This document shows, piece by piece, positions 44,226-50,983 of a stretch of 64,000 nt of DNA. The first letter of the stretch is position 1. Each line of letters begins with the position of its first letter. This DNA comes from SXVE01 sp036388895 (GTDB lineage Bacteria > Acidobacteriota > Blastocatellia > Pyrinomonadales > Pyrinomonadaceae), in NCBI GenBank assembly GCA_036388895.1, contig DASVQY010000006.1, positions 1 to 64,000 on the forward strand, read 5' to 3'. The notes beneath the pieces are model-generated. The model did no database searches. It was not told where the DNA came from and was given only the letters and a program-made list of their open reading frames with translations. The translations under genes and the position numbers were made by a program.

Positions 44226-44591
44226 GTGGATATTTCGTCGATATGCTCACCAGCGATTGCTGAAAAATTAAAATCTCTTGGTTTTCCTTTGAAGGAAAGT
44301 GATTATTGTTGGGTAAATGGTGTACTTGAAAAGCGAGATTGGACAATGGATGATTGTATCCCTGCGTATACAGATGAAGAGATTTTTGATGATTCACCAG
44401 ATTGGATAGATTATCCAGGTACACGTTATGAACTAGAGCTAGAGCAAACACCTTATATGGATTGGAAAGCATATTTTAGCGATGGTACATACATTCTGAA
44501 CAATCATTTTGAAATTGCAGTAAGTTCAGTCGACGCAAGAGCTAAAATACTTATTTACATTATCGAACAAGAACTTTTCGGATACGATTAG
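44226..44591 (+). CDS. unknown cargo protein
   Basis: Starts with GTG at 44226 with AAGGAG 14 bases upstream and encodes 121 residues. The product is acidic and rich in Trp, Tyr and Asp (DYCWVNG, WTMDDCIPAYTDEEIFD). The segment CIPAYTDEEIFD followed by DWIDYPG recalls small proteins of mobile elements whose N-terminus reads A..LK.LGF....YCW, but I cannot name a family. It is the first gene inside the left end and is convergent with cap3. It may be an independent cargo gene rather than part of CBASS. Confidence 0.5.
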   Translation: MDISSICSPAIAEKLKSLGFPLKESDYCWVNGVLEKRDWTMDDCIPAYTDEEIFDDSPDWIDYPGTRYELELEQTPYMDWKAYFSDGTYILNNHFEIAVSSVDARAKILIYIIEQELFGYD

Positions 44592-44668
44592 AATTTTTCT
44601 AGCTAACCCCAATACTTGTTTAGGTGTTAGTTATTGATGGCAAATTAGAAAAGACAAACTAAAGCCCT

Positions 44669-45142
44669 TTAATTAGTAAATGGTTGAAAAATTAAATCCT
44701 CATTACCGTTGTGCATAGATACTCTCAGACCCTCTGGAAATGAAGCCAAACCAACCACTACTAAAATCAAACCCTGAAGTTCATGAACAGAATTTCGTGT
44801 TGTGGACGTTATATTCTCGATATCAGTTTTAGATGGAACGGGATATTTTGTTGGATGCGTATGCCAATCACCTACATAATGCAATCCCTTACTATACCAA
44901 TAGTATATTTCTTCCTGTTCAACTGCGCGTTTTGGGACGTAACTTGTTCTGGTACGCTCATCTGTCGGTCTTGGGCCAGTAGCCAAATTTATAATTGTTC
45001 GTCCAGCCTCAAAATGCGCGAAAAGCTGACCGCCAGCTTCTTTATCCCATTGTCTTAGTTGTTTATATCTTTCAAAATGGGCAATAACTTCCTCAGTGAT
45101 TACAATTGAATGACTTAGTTGGTCTGACACATAAATTAACAT
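44669..45142 (-). CDS. cap3: CBASS Cap3, JAMM/JAB deconjugating peptidase
   Basis: Numbered from ATG 45142 (157 residues), this JAB-domain peptidase carries the zinc site: a Glu in KEAGGQLF, then DWHTHPTKYPVPSKTD, which supplies His-x-His, Ser and Asp. In type II CBASS Cap3 cleaves the conjugate that Cap2 makes between the CD-NTase C-terminus and its target. ATG 45142 is chosen because GGGAGG lies 9 bases upstream and the ATG overlaps the stop of the out-of-frame cap2 tail (AATGTTAA). An in-frame ATG at 45163 is possible. The active site is intact. Confidence 0.88.
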   Translation of the reverse strand: MLIYVSDQLSHSIVITEEVIAHFERYKQLRQWDKEAGGQLFAHFEAGRTIINLATGPRPTDERTRTSYVPKRAVEQEEIYYWYSKGLHYVGDWHTHPTKYPVPSKTDIENITSTTRNSVHELQGLILVVVGLASFPEGLRVSMHNGNEDLIFQPFTN

Positions 45143-45408
45143 TTGACCAATCCTCCCTGGCATACTTTACATTCACCTTCCGGTTGCCAAGGGCGGCTTA
45201 GAAAGTGAATACCAGACGGATTGCCGCGACTTACACTAACCCAATAATTAGTCCAATGACCGCCGAGCGAATCAAGCAAATCGTTACTTAAGGTCAATGT
45301 GTTAAGAGTTGACTCAGTTACTTTTTTTATTAAAACATCAATTGCTAATTGAGATATCAGTGTTACAGTCTGATTCAATTCAATTGCCCCATAGGGTTGG
45401 AATGTTGT
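45136..45408 (-). pseudogene. cap2: out-of-frame C-terminal part of cap2
   Basis: This frame is open for 90 codons to TAA at 45136-45138. It has no ATG start (first NTG is a TTG at 45378) but continues the E1 fold: TTFQPYGAIELNQTV at its beginning, helices SQLAIDVLIKKVTES, and the zinc-ligand pair CKVC near the end, which complements CFNC in the first frame. It therefore looks like the C-terminus of cap2 displaced by one base. Removing one base near 45409 would give a 602-residue Cap2, a normal length for this family. Confidence 0.8.
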
Positions 45409-46945
45409 AGCAAGCTGGTTCCTTTTTTAGCGTCGTCGTTTTCCAATCCGTAGCACGGAATTTGAACATGCCATAATCATCGAATCCGCAATTGAAACAA
45501 CGCCCCTCTGAGAACACTGCAAGGCTATGCCCGACAATAGCAAAAGGCTCCATCCAACCATAAATAATTGGCGCGGGTGTTTCGGTCGTTCGTTGCCAAA
45601 GATTCAAAGCAATCTCACTTTGCCAATCACCTGTGGTGCTTATAATCAGGTCTGCTGTCGAAAACAAATCAGGTTCTTTGTTAAATGCATCTTGCCAACG
45701 TTGATTTCTGTAATCAAAAGATAAATGCGGGTAATCTTGTTGTAATTCATCAGCTAAACTTTCAGCTTTTGCTTTATCTACGTTTCGACCTCCGAGAAAA
45801 TGTCGACTTATATTCGGCCATGTAAGGAGTTCAGAATCAATCAATGTTATACTTCCAACACCGCAACTCGCGAGTAGCTTTGCCAAGAATCCTCCAATCG
45901 ACCCACAGCCAATTAATACGAGTTTAGCTTCAGAAACACCTTTTACAATTTCACTGTCCTGACGGCTGTGAATCCATTGACGGTCAGCTCTAGTGACTTT
46001 TCCTCTGTCTACGGGTGTACCATTGAACCAATAACGGTTACGTCGTACCCATGCAGGAACATAACCCGCCCGAAAACCATGATTCAAGTTTTGAGCCTTC
46101 TTTATGAAGCTTGAGATTGGGACTTTTGTTCGGTGAGCAACTATGCCTCCCATAGTCAAGCCGTCGTTACTATTACTGGCGATTATTAGCGGCACCGAAT
46201 TGGGAAAGTCTTTACTTAACTCATCTAGAACTTGCAGTGAATCAGGAGACCCTTTGGCAAGAATTAGAAGGTCAGCATTTACTTTAGGATATAGTTCTGG
46301 AAGTGGAATCTCGGGAAGCCACAGTAGTCCGCCTTTATTCAAAGGCATACTGCCTTTTATTCTGTATTTTTCAATCCACGCTTGGAGTGATGAGTCATCC
46401 TCACCGACAATAATGACCTTATCCGAATTCAAAGTGGAGACAATGCGGCTCTTTTTGATTGGCTCTAATAAACTAAAAAAATTTTGTGTTCCACCTGACC
46501 ATGTCCGCAGCCAGTATGAATCGAATTCTTCCCTAAAGTCGTTAAAATTACTTTTTGTAAAACCATCCTCAAGCAAATTCAAAGAGTCAGAAATTAGCTT
46601 TTTAACCGTTTCCACTGGTCGGGTGATGCAATCTACAACTCTTGGCAGACATAATATGCCATCGTCCTCAATATGCGGAAATGTTAGTGGTTTTGGAGGA
46701 ACATTTAAGGCAATTAAAGGAGCTTCCAATGGAAATGTGGACTTGATTAAAAAGTTGAAGCTCACTAGTCCCCTTGATGTCAATAGGTCAAAATTCCACC
46801 CTTTGACAACGTTCTTGCTACCATATTTATTCTCTAGATCATCGGTAGTTAACTCCAATGCTCCCAATTTTGTGAGGACTTCTGCTTCAACCAACTTAAG
46901 GGCGTTAAGATATAACTCGGATAACTTTTCTGAAAAATTAGGCAT
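45380..46945 (-). CDS. cap2: CBASS Cap2, E2-E1 fused ubiquitin-like transferase (C-terminally frameshifted)
   Basis: Numbered from ATG 46945 (521 residues). The N-terminal E2-like domain has the active Cys99 in EDDGILCLP. A linker domain is followed by a ThiF-type E1 adenylation domain with LIGCGSIGGFLAKLL and DSELLTWPNISRHFLG, and one zinc pair CFNC. The E1 catalytic cysteine is Cys512 in EPAC. Directly after it the frame shifts, giving a false ending YNIPTLWGN and a TGA at 45380-45382. Cap2 charges the CD-NTase C-terminus and transfers it to a target, priming cyclic-nucleotide synthesis. The truncated form lacks the last 90 residues and half the zinc site and is probably impaired. Sequencing error or programmed +1 shifting are alternatives. 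ATG 46945 overlaps the CD-NTase stop by 8 bases. Confidence 0.85.
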   Translation of the reverse strand: MPNFSEKLSELYLNALKLVEAEVLTKLGALELTTDDLENKYGSKNVVKGWNFDLLTSRGLVSFNFLIKSTFPLEAPLIALNVPPKPLTFPHIEDDGILCLPRVVDCITRPVETVKKLISDSLNLLEDGFTKSNFNDFREEFDSYWLRTWSGGTQNFFSLLEPIKKSRIVSTLNSDKVIIVGEDDSSLQAWIEKYRIKGSMPLNKGGLLWLPEIPLPELYPKVNADLLILAKGSPDSLQVLDELSKDFPNSVPLIIASNSNDGLTMGGIVAHRTKVPISSFIKKAQNLNHGFRAGYVPAWVRRNRYWFNGTPVDRGKVTRADRQWIHSRQDSEIVKGVSEAKLVLIGCGSIGGFLAKLLASCGVGSITLIDSELLTWPNISRHFLGGRNVDKAKAESLADELQQDYPHLSFDYRNQRWQDAFNKEPDLFSTADLIISTTGDWQSEIALNLWQRTTETPAPIIYGWMEPFAIVGHSLAVFSEGRCFNCGFDDYGMFKFRATDWKTTTLKKEPACYNIPTLWGN

Positions 46946-48002
46946 AACGACCGCCGCCACGTTTTTCCACTGGATGTTCTGGTTCTACCGATTTTCCCCA
47001 ATCATTAACGAGCGTTGTGTTTGCAGTTGCCTGCCGTTTCTCCCTTTCTTTCTTATCCTCCAACTGGCTTGAAAAATAATTTGTTTGGAATACTTTATCC
47101 CAAGCCTTCATTGCTTCTTCATCTGTACATTCTGGTTGGAACAAAACATCTAAATCGGCTAATGCCTCCGTTAACCTGTCCCTTAAGTAAATAGCTTTAG
47201 GGTCATAATTTCCCTTTGTAAGGGTGGAATTGGGAGTAACTGGATGGTGAACAATCAGGTCATCGTTCAGCCGGTCTCGAATTGCTTTCATTGTGTCGTA
47301 CAGAGCAACATCTTCTCGATTTGCGTTTGGCAAGTAACACTCCGTCACCAGCTTGGTAATCATAAAGCCGCTACCAATTTGTCCTTTCCATTCGGGTCGA
47401 CTGATTGCGAATTTTTTAATCAGTCGACACATCCTTCGCATCTGTCGACCATTAGTTGTATCGGGGCTTTGATTCTGATTTTGTCCGTCAAACCATGCAG
47501 TGACATCTCTCGCATCAGAGCGTACCCAATTAGTCGAAGCAAGTTCAAAATGAAATTCTTCGTATCCATCAGCATTTTGGGTAAATATTTGTCTGTAAAC
47601 TGGAATATCAACGTGGTAACCAGCTTGGTACTGAACGCGGACGCAGTTCTCGCAAACCACAGGTGGTGTGTTAAAGCTACCATCATCTACCGCATCTCGA
47701 ATCATTTGACGAGCCGTTAAGGAGGACATTTCTATGCCATAAGAATCCTTCAAATTTTCACCTAGAAAATAAACACCGTCGTCAATGTCATAATCATTCT
47801 CAGGATGCTGAACCATTGTCTTCATTGAATACGAGCCTTGAGATGCAAATTCCGACGGTGAAGGCTTTTCATTCCTATCTAATCCTCTGTACACCCTATC
47901 CCTGTTGGAATTGCGGCGGTTACGCATAGCGTCCCGTTCTGATTGCGGCAGACTCGACTTATCATTATGGTATCCAAGTATTTCTTCTGAGCAATTAAAC
48001 AT
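46938..48002 (-). CDS. cdnA: CD-NTase (DncV/cGAS-like nucleotidyltransferase)
   Basis: Numbered from ATG 48002 (354 residues; AGGAGG at 6 bases upstream decides this start). The polymerase-beta fold motifs are complete: G56-S57 in QGSYSMKT, D72 and D74 in DYDIDDGVYF, and D132 in YHVDIPVY. The DIDDG and H-V/I-D-I/V-P sequences closely follow DncV. On sensing phage infection it makes a cyclic oligonucleotide that activates the effector. The product is probably a purine cyclic dinucleotide such as cGAMP, because the effector is a patatin like CapV; this is inference. The tail RGGGRYA is a suitable substrate for Cap2 conjugation. Clade assignment is tentative. Confidence 0.9.
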   Translation of the reverse strand: MFNCSEEILGYHNDKSSLPQSERDAMRNRRNSNRDRVYRGLDRNEKPSPSEFASQGSYSMKTMVQHPENDYDIDDGVYFLGENLKDSYGIEMSSLTARQMIRDAVDDGSFNTPPVVCENCVRVQYQAGYHVDIPVYRQIFTQNADGYEEFHFELASTNWVRSDARDVTAWFDGQNQNQSPDTTNGRQMRRMCRLIKKFAISRPEWKGQIGSGFMITKLVTECYLPNANREDVALYDTMKAIRDRLNDDLIVHHPVTPNSTLTKGNYDPKAIYLRDRLTEALADLDVLFQPECTDEEAMKAWDKVFQTNYFSSQLEDKKEREKRQATANTTLVNDWGKSVEPEHPVEKRGGGRYA

Positions 48003-48025
48003 TTTCTTCCTCCTATGTTGTAAAC

Positions 48026-48997
48026 TTAAGTCCAAAAACCTTTGAGTGCGTCCTTTATATCTCCTTTAGTAGCGAGATAGTTACCTGTTTGTTCAAGAGT
48101 ATCAGTAGCATATTTGTTTACGATGTCCATATCTACACCATTCGGTTTTTTAAATGAGATTCTTATATATCGCGATTTTGCATCATCTGTCCAAGCCATT
48201 ACTCTCCGTAGTATTTCGTGCGAAATCATAGAGTTTCCATCAACAAAAATTGCGGGAAGGGAATTAGACCACATCAAGATTCCTCTACTGGGCATTTTTT
48301 TTAGTGCCCATAAAAGAGAGCGTTGTTCTGCTAAATCACTTCGTGGCGTTGAAAGTGAAAGTACCCGTACATTATCGGGGTCAATACCCAAATGAGAAAC
48401 AGCTTCAGCGTATCCAAGAAGTGCTGGATGATTACTGAATACCCCACCGTCACAGTACCGTTCTTCATTACCATCTGGTGAAACCAACTTAGCAATTGGA
48501 AAGTATGTTGGGGCCGCCGCACTTGCTAGAGCAACGTCGCGTAATAACCACCCTTTATCGGTAGTGAGTAAATGGTGATGGTCGGTCTTGAAAATTCTTG
48601 GGGTACCATTTGTCAATGAAAACGCTGTAATGAGAACTTTTTTATCAGTTGCGTATATATCTCCGATTGTTTTATCCCCAAATGCCTTTTTAAGAGCTTT
48701 TTTCAAAGGTTTATTTGAATACTTAGCAGTAAGAAAACTTTTAGCAAAGCGAAGTGCACGAGCCCCCGGAAATGGATTTCGAAAGACCGTTTGTCCCAAA
48801 TCTTTGTATAATTCAACGATTTTCGCACCAGACATTCCGTTAGCTAGAGCTAATGAAATAATTGCGCCAGTGCTTGTTCCACAGAATAAATCAAATTCTT
48901 TGTGGAATGAAATACCAAATTGGCTCTCTGTTTTCGCAATAAATGCGGCCGTTGCCAATCCAAGATAACCTCCACCATCAATACTTAGTACTTTCAT
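48026..48997 (-). CDS. capV: CBASS effector CapV, patatin-like phospholipase
   Basis: A 323-residue patatin: Gly-rich oxyanion motif IDGGGYLGL (residues 6-14), nucleophile Ser42 in GTSTG, and the catalytic Asp183 in CDGGVF, giving a Ser-Asp dyad. When bound by the cyclic nucleotide it degrades membrane phospholipids and kills the infected cell before phage release. It precedes the CD-NTase gene by 23 bases. The start follows at a short distance from the XRE gene stop at 49023, so the five genes form one operon. Confidence 0.92.
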   Translation of the reverse strand: MKVLSIDGGGYLGLATAAFIAKTESQFGISFHKEFDLFCGTSTGAIISLALANGMSGAKIVELYKDLGQTVFRNPFPGARALRFAKSFLTAKYSNKPLKKALKKAFGDKTIGDIYATDKKVLITAFSLTNGTPRIFKTDHHHLLTTDKGWLLRDVALASAAAPTYFPIAKLVSPDGNEERYCDGGVFSNHPALLGYAEAVSHLGIDPDNVRVLSLSTPRSDLAEQRSLLWALKKMPSRGILMWSNSLPAIFVDGNSMISHEILRRVMAWTDDAKSRYIRISFKKPNGVDMDIVNKYATDTLEQTGNYLATKGDIKDALKGFWT

Positions 48998-49022
48998 ATA
49001 ACTCTCACTAGCTCAAAATGGT

Positions 49023-49301
49023 TTACTTCATACAATCGTTCAGTTTCGAATCAACAGTTAAGTCAAATTTATCGTCAATTAAAAAATCTGTACTAACCCC
49101 AAAAAGCCGCGCATAAGCAACAATTAGGGGAACAGGGGCTTCTCGCTTGCCTGTTTCAAAATTACTTATCATCCCTTGTGTGAGTTCCCATTCGTAATCA
49201 AGTTTCTGAATAATTTCAGCTTGAGTTAAATGTAGAGTTTCACGAATCCAAAGTAATTTGCTAGGTAAATATTTCGATTGAGGTCTTCGAGTTATACCCA
49301 T
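49023..49301 (-). CDS. XRE-family regulator of the CBASS operon
   Basis: A 92-residue single-domain HTH protein: IRETLHLTQAEIIQKL, then QGMISNFETGKREAPVPLIVAYARLFGVSTDFLI, which is the standard XRE core with a helical extension. AGGAGG lies 10 bases upstream of ATG 49301. It is the first gene of the CBASS operon and probably represses it by binding the palindrome at 49339-49364. It is unlike the WYL (CapW) or HTH-peptidase (CapH/CapP) regulators known from other CBASS loci. Confidence 0.82.
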   Translation of the reverse strand: MGITRRPQSKYLPSKLLWIRETLHLTQAEIIQKLDYEWELTQGMISNFETGKREAPVPLIVAYARLFGVSTDFLIDDKFDLTVDSKLNDCMK

Positions 49302-49338
49302 TCAAGATGTTCCTCCTGAATGAGAAAGTTTTGGTTTG

Positions 49339-49364
49339 ACAATAACTTCAATTGAAGTTATTGT
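49339..49364. promoter_or_regulatory. 26-bp perfect palindrome, probable CBASS operator
   Basis: The sequence is symmetric over all 26 bases; the half-site is ACAATAACTTCAA, centred between 49351 and 49352. It starts 38 bases upstream of the XRE start codon, where the promoter should be. XRE dimers bind such dyads. A TTGACA at 49336-49341 overlaps its edge on the forward strand, so it may also control the TPR gene. Confidence 0.7.
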
Positions 49365-49574
49365 GTGGTTAGATTGTCTTTGTGCCGGAAAACCTAATGT
49401 TGGCATCACGGCAACTGGCATTTTAGAATTTCAAAACCTCTATCTTCATCGAAAAAATGGCATAAAGACAATTAGCTAATTTTACATGATTCTTCGGGAC
49501 ATCAAAGGCAGTGAATTCTATCCGTATTAAGTAATAATTCACTACTGGAAATTATTGAGAATAAAGCAGTAGTT

Positions 49575-49994
49575 ATGAAACAGCCTGAAAACTTTATTTC
49601 GTTAGAATCATTAATGGATTCACCAAAACGACTAAAAGAATTGTATGACATAATTAATAGTCATCAAGACAAATTAACAAAAGAATTCGGTTTAGCAACT
49701 ATTAGCATTATGCTACGCGATTTTGACGCGGCGTTGGAGCACATGAAGTACGTTATCGCTAAAAAGCCCAATGCTCCGGTATTGCAGCGACGTCTAGCGG
49801 AAATTTTGATTCTTCGAGATGAACATGAAGAAGCGATTCCGCATCTAGAAAAGGTGGTTGAAAGTGACCCGCATGACTCTACTGCACCTATGTTGCTATT
49901 GTCTACCTATCAGCGAACAGGAAATTACGAAAAGGCTCAGAAATTAGAGGATTTTCTAACCGCATATAAGAATTTCTTAAAGGCGATTGATTAG
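49575..49994 (+). CDS. TPR-repeat cargo protein
   Basis: The 139-residue protein contains about three tetratricopeptide-like helix pairs (residues about 35-135: FGLATISIMLRDFDAALEHMKYVIA, then VLQRRLAEILILRDEHEEAIPHLEKVVESDP, then LLLSTYQRTGNYEKAQKLEDF). No signal peptide or catalytic motif. It lies between the divergent CBASS operon and the tns operon and ends before a bidirectional terminator at 50126-50174. It could be a scaffold for another protein of the element; function unknown. Confidence 0.6.
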   Translation: MKQPENFISLESLMDSPKRLKELYDIINSHQDKLTKEFGLATISIMLRDFDAALEHMKYVIAKKPNAPVLQRRLAEILILRDEHEEAIPHLEKVVESDPHDSTAPMLLLSTYQRTGNYEKAQKLEDFLTAYKNFLKAID

Positions 49995-50089
49995 AAATAA
50001 CTTACAGAATTTAGATTGAAATTATATCAATGACAGGTTTCATTGCCGCAAATAGACTTTCCTCGTAATCCCTCAATACCTTCACTCTT

Positions 50090-50106
50090 GGACTTTTCAT
50101 AAGTCC
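50090..50106. promoter_or_regulatory. inverted repeat upstream of the tns operon
   Basis: GGACTT-TTCAT-AAGTCC is a perfect 6-bp inverted repeat that shares the octamer GGACTTTT with the repeats at the right transposon end. It may be a TnsB site controlling the tns genes, but it lies upstream of the terminator at 50126-50174. Confidence 0.35.
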
Positions 50107-50125
50107 ATTTCTAAAAAAGTACCAA

Positions 50126-50174
50126 AAGAAAAGCCTCCTGTTTCGCTTACAAATTGCGTCAGGCGGTTTTTCTT
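50126..50174. terminator. hairpin terminator between the TPR gene and tnsA
   Basis: A 15-base stem (50126-50140 with 50160-50174, one mismatch and one wobble) around a 19-base loop, with A-run and T-run flanks so it can act in both directions. It isolates tns transcription from cargo transcription. Confidence 0.65.
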
Positions 50175-50201
50175 ATCCTCAATTATAAATTCGAAAAAAA
50201 C

Positions 50202-50230
50202 TCGACAATTATTGTATAAGATGGTAAGAT
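50202..50230 (+). promoter_or_regulatory. candidate tnsABC-tniQ promoter
   Basis: TCGACA (50202-50207), a 17-base spacer and TAAGAT (50225-50230) follow the terminator at 50126-50174. They would start transcription near 50237, ahead of tnsA. Confidence 0.5.
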
Positions 50231-50311
50231 AAATACATTAACATAATAACGTATCGTTTGTCAAGTATTATTTTAGGTTTTTTGATTGCTTCAAAAAATT
50301 TTGCAAAAAAT

Positions 50312-50977
50312 ATGTTTATTTCACCTATTCCGGGTGGGTCACAAACCCGATTCGGAAATAATCGTTGGGAAACCTTTAGCCCAAAACTAAAGAGAAACGT
50401 TGTTCTTTACAGTAACCTTGAGCATGACCATTGGGCACTTATTGAGTGTGATTCAAAAGTCAAAACTTTTTGTGAACAGCCACTTAAGGTACAGGTTAAT
50501 ACAAACGCAGGGTTAGTTACGACAATATTCGATATGTGGATTTTATGGAAGTCCGGGGAAGAAGAGTTCCGTGAAATAAAACATGAATCTGATGTAGTGA
50601 ACTCAAAAAGGGCTGTTCGGCAAATTGAAGCTCAGCAATTGTGGTGCCAACAAAGAGGTTTAAGTCATACAATCGCGACAGAACGAGAAGTCAGGGGTAA
50701 CTTAGTTTATCTGAACAATTGTAAGCAAATCATCAAATATGTCAGCACAATCAGTAATAAAGAAAATAATCGACTTGTAATTGCCGTTCATTCGCTGCTG
50801 GCGAAATCGGGGTCACTTACCATTAGGGAAGTTTTCAACTCCTTTCCGCGAGATGATTTCCAGGAGGTAATGGCTTCAATAGCAATGCTGATTTATGAAG
50901 GGGCTGTATCAAGCAATATCGTGCAAAGTTCATTAAATAAGGAAACTTTGTTGAAAACAAATGATGAAAACAGATAA
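50312..50977 (+). CDS. tnsA: TnsA-like transposon endonuclease
   Basis: Numbered from ATG 50312 (221 residues), this restriction-endonuclease-fold protein shows the TnsA pattern. The catalytic Glu is in YSNLEHDHW (Glu37), Asp in TIFDMWI (Asp74) and Lys in REIKHES (Lys90), followed by a C-terminal winged-helix region that contacts TnsC. TnsA cuts the 5' ends of the element so that, with TnsB, it moves by cut-and-paste. An in-frame TTG at 50258 would add 18 residues; neither start has a clear ribosome-binding site. tnsB begins 6 bases after its stop. Confidence 0.88.
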   Translation: MFISPIPGGSQTRFGNNRWETFSPKLKRNVVLYSNLEHDHWALIECDSKVKTFCEQPLKVQVNTNAGLVTTIFDMWILWKSGEEEFREIKHESDVVNSKRAVRQIEAQQLWCQQRGLSHTIATEREVRGNLVYLNNCKQIIKYVSTISNKENNRLVIAVHSLLAKSGSLTIREVFNSFPRDDFQEVMASIAMLIYEGAVSSNIVQSSLNKETLLKTNDENR

Positions 50978-50983
50978 AAACTA

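Noticed and set aside
45136..45378. Separate small gene between cap2 and cap3
   Set aside because: It has only a TTG start and its sequence continues the E1 fold of Cap2; upstream codons in the same frame also match, so it is a displaced cap2 C-terminus.
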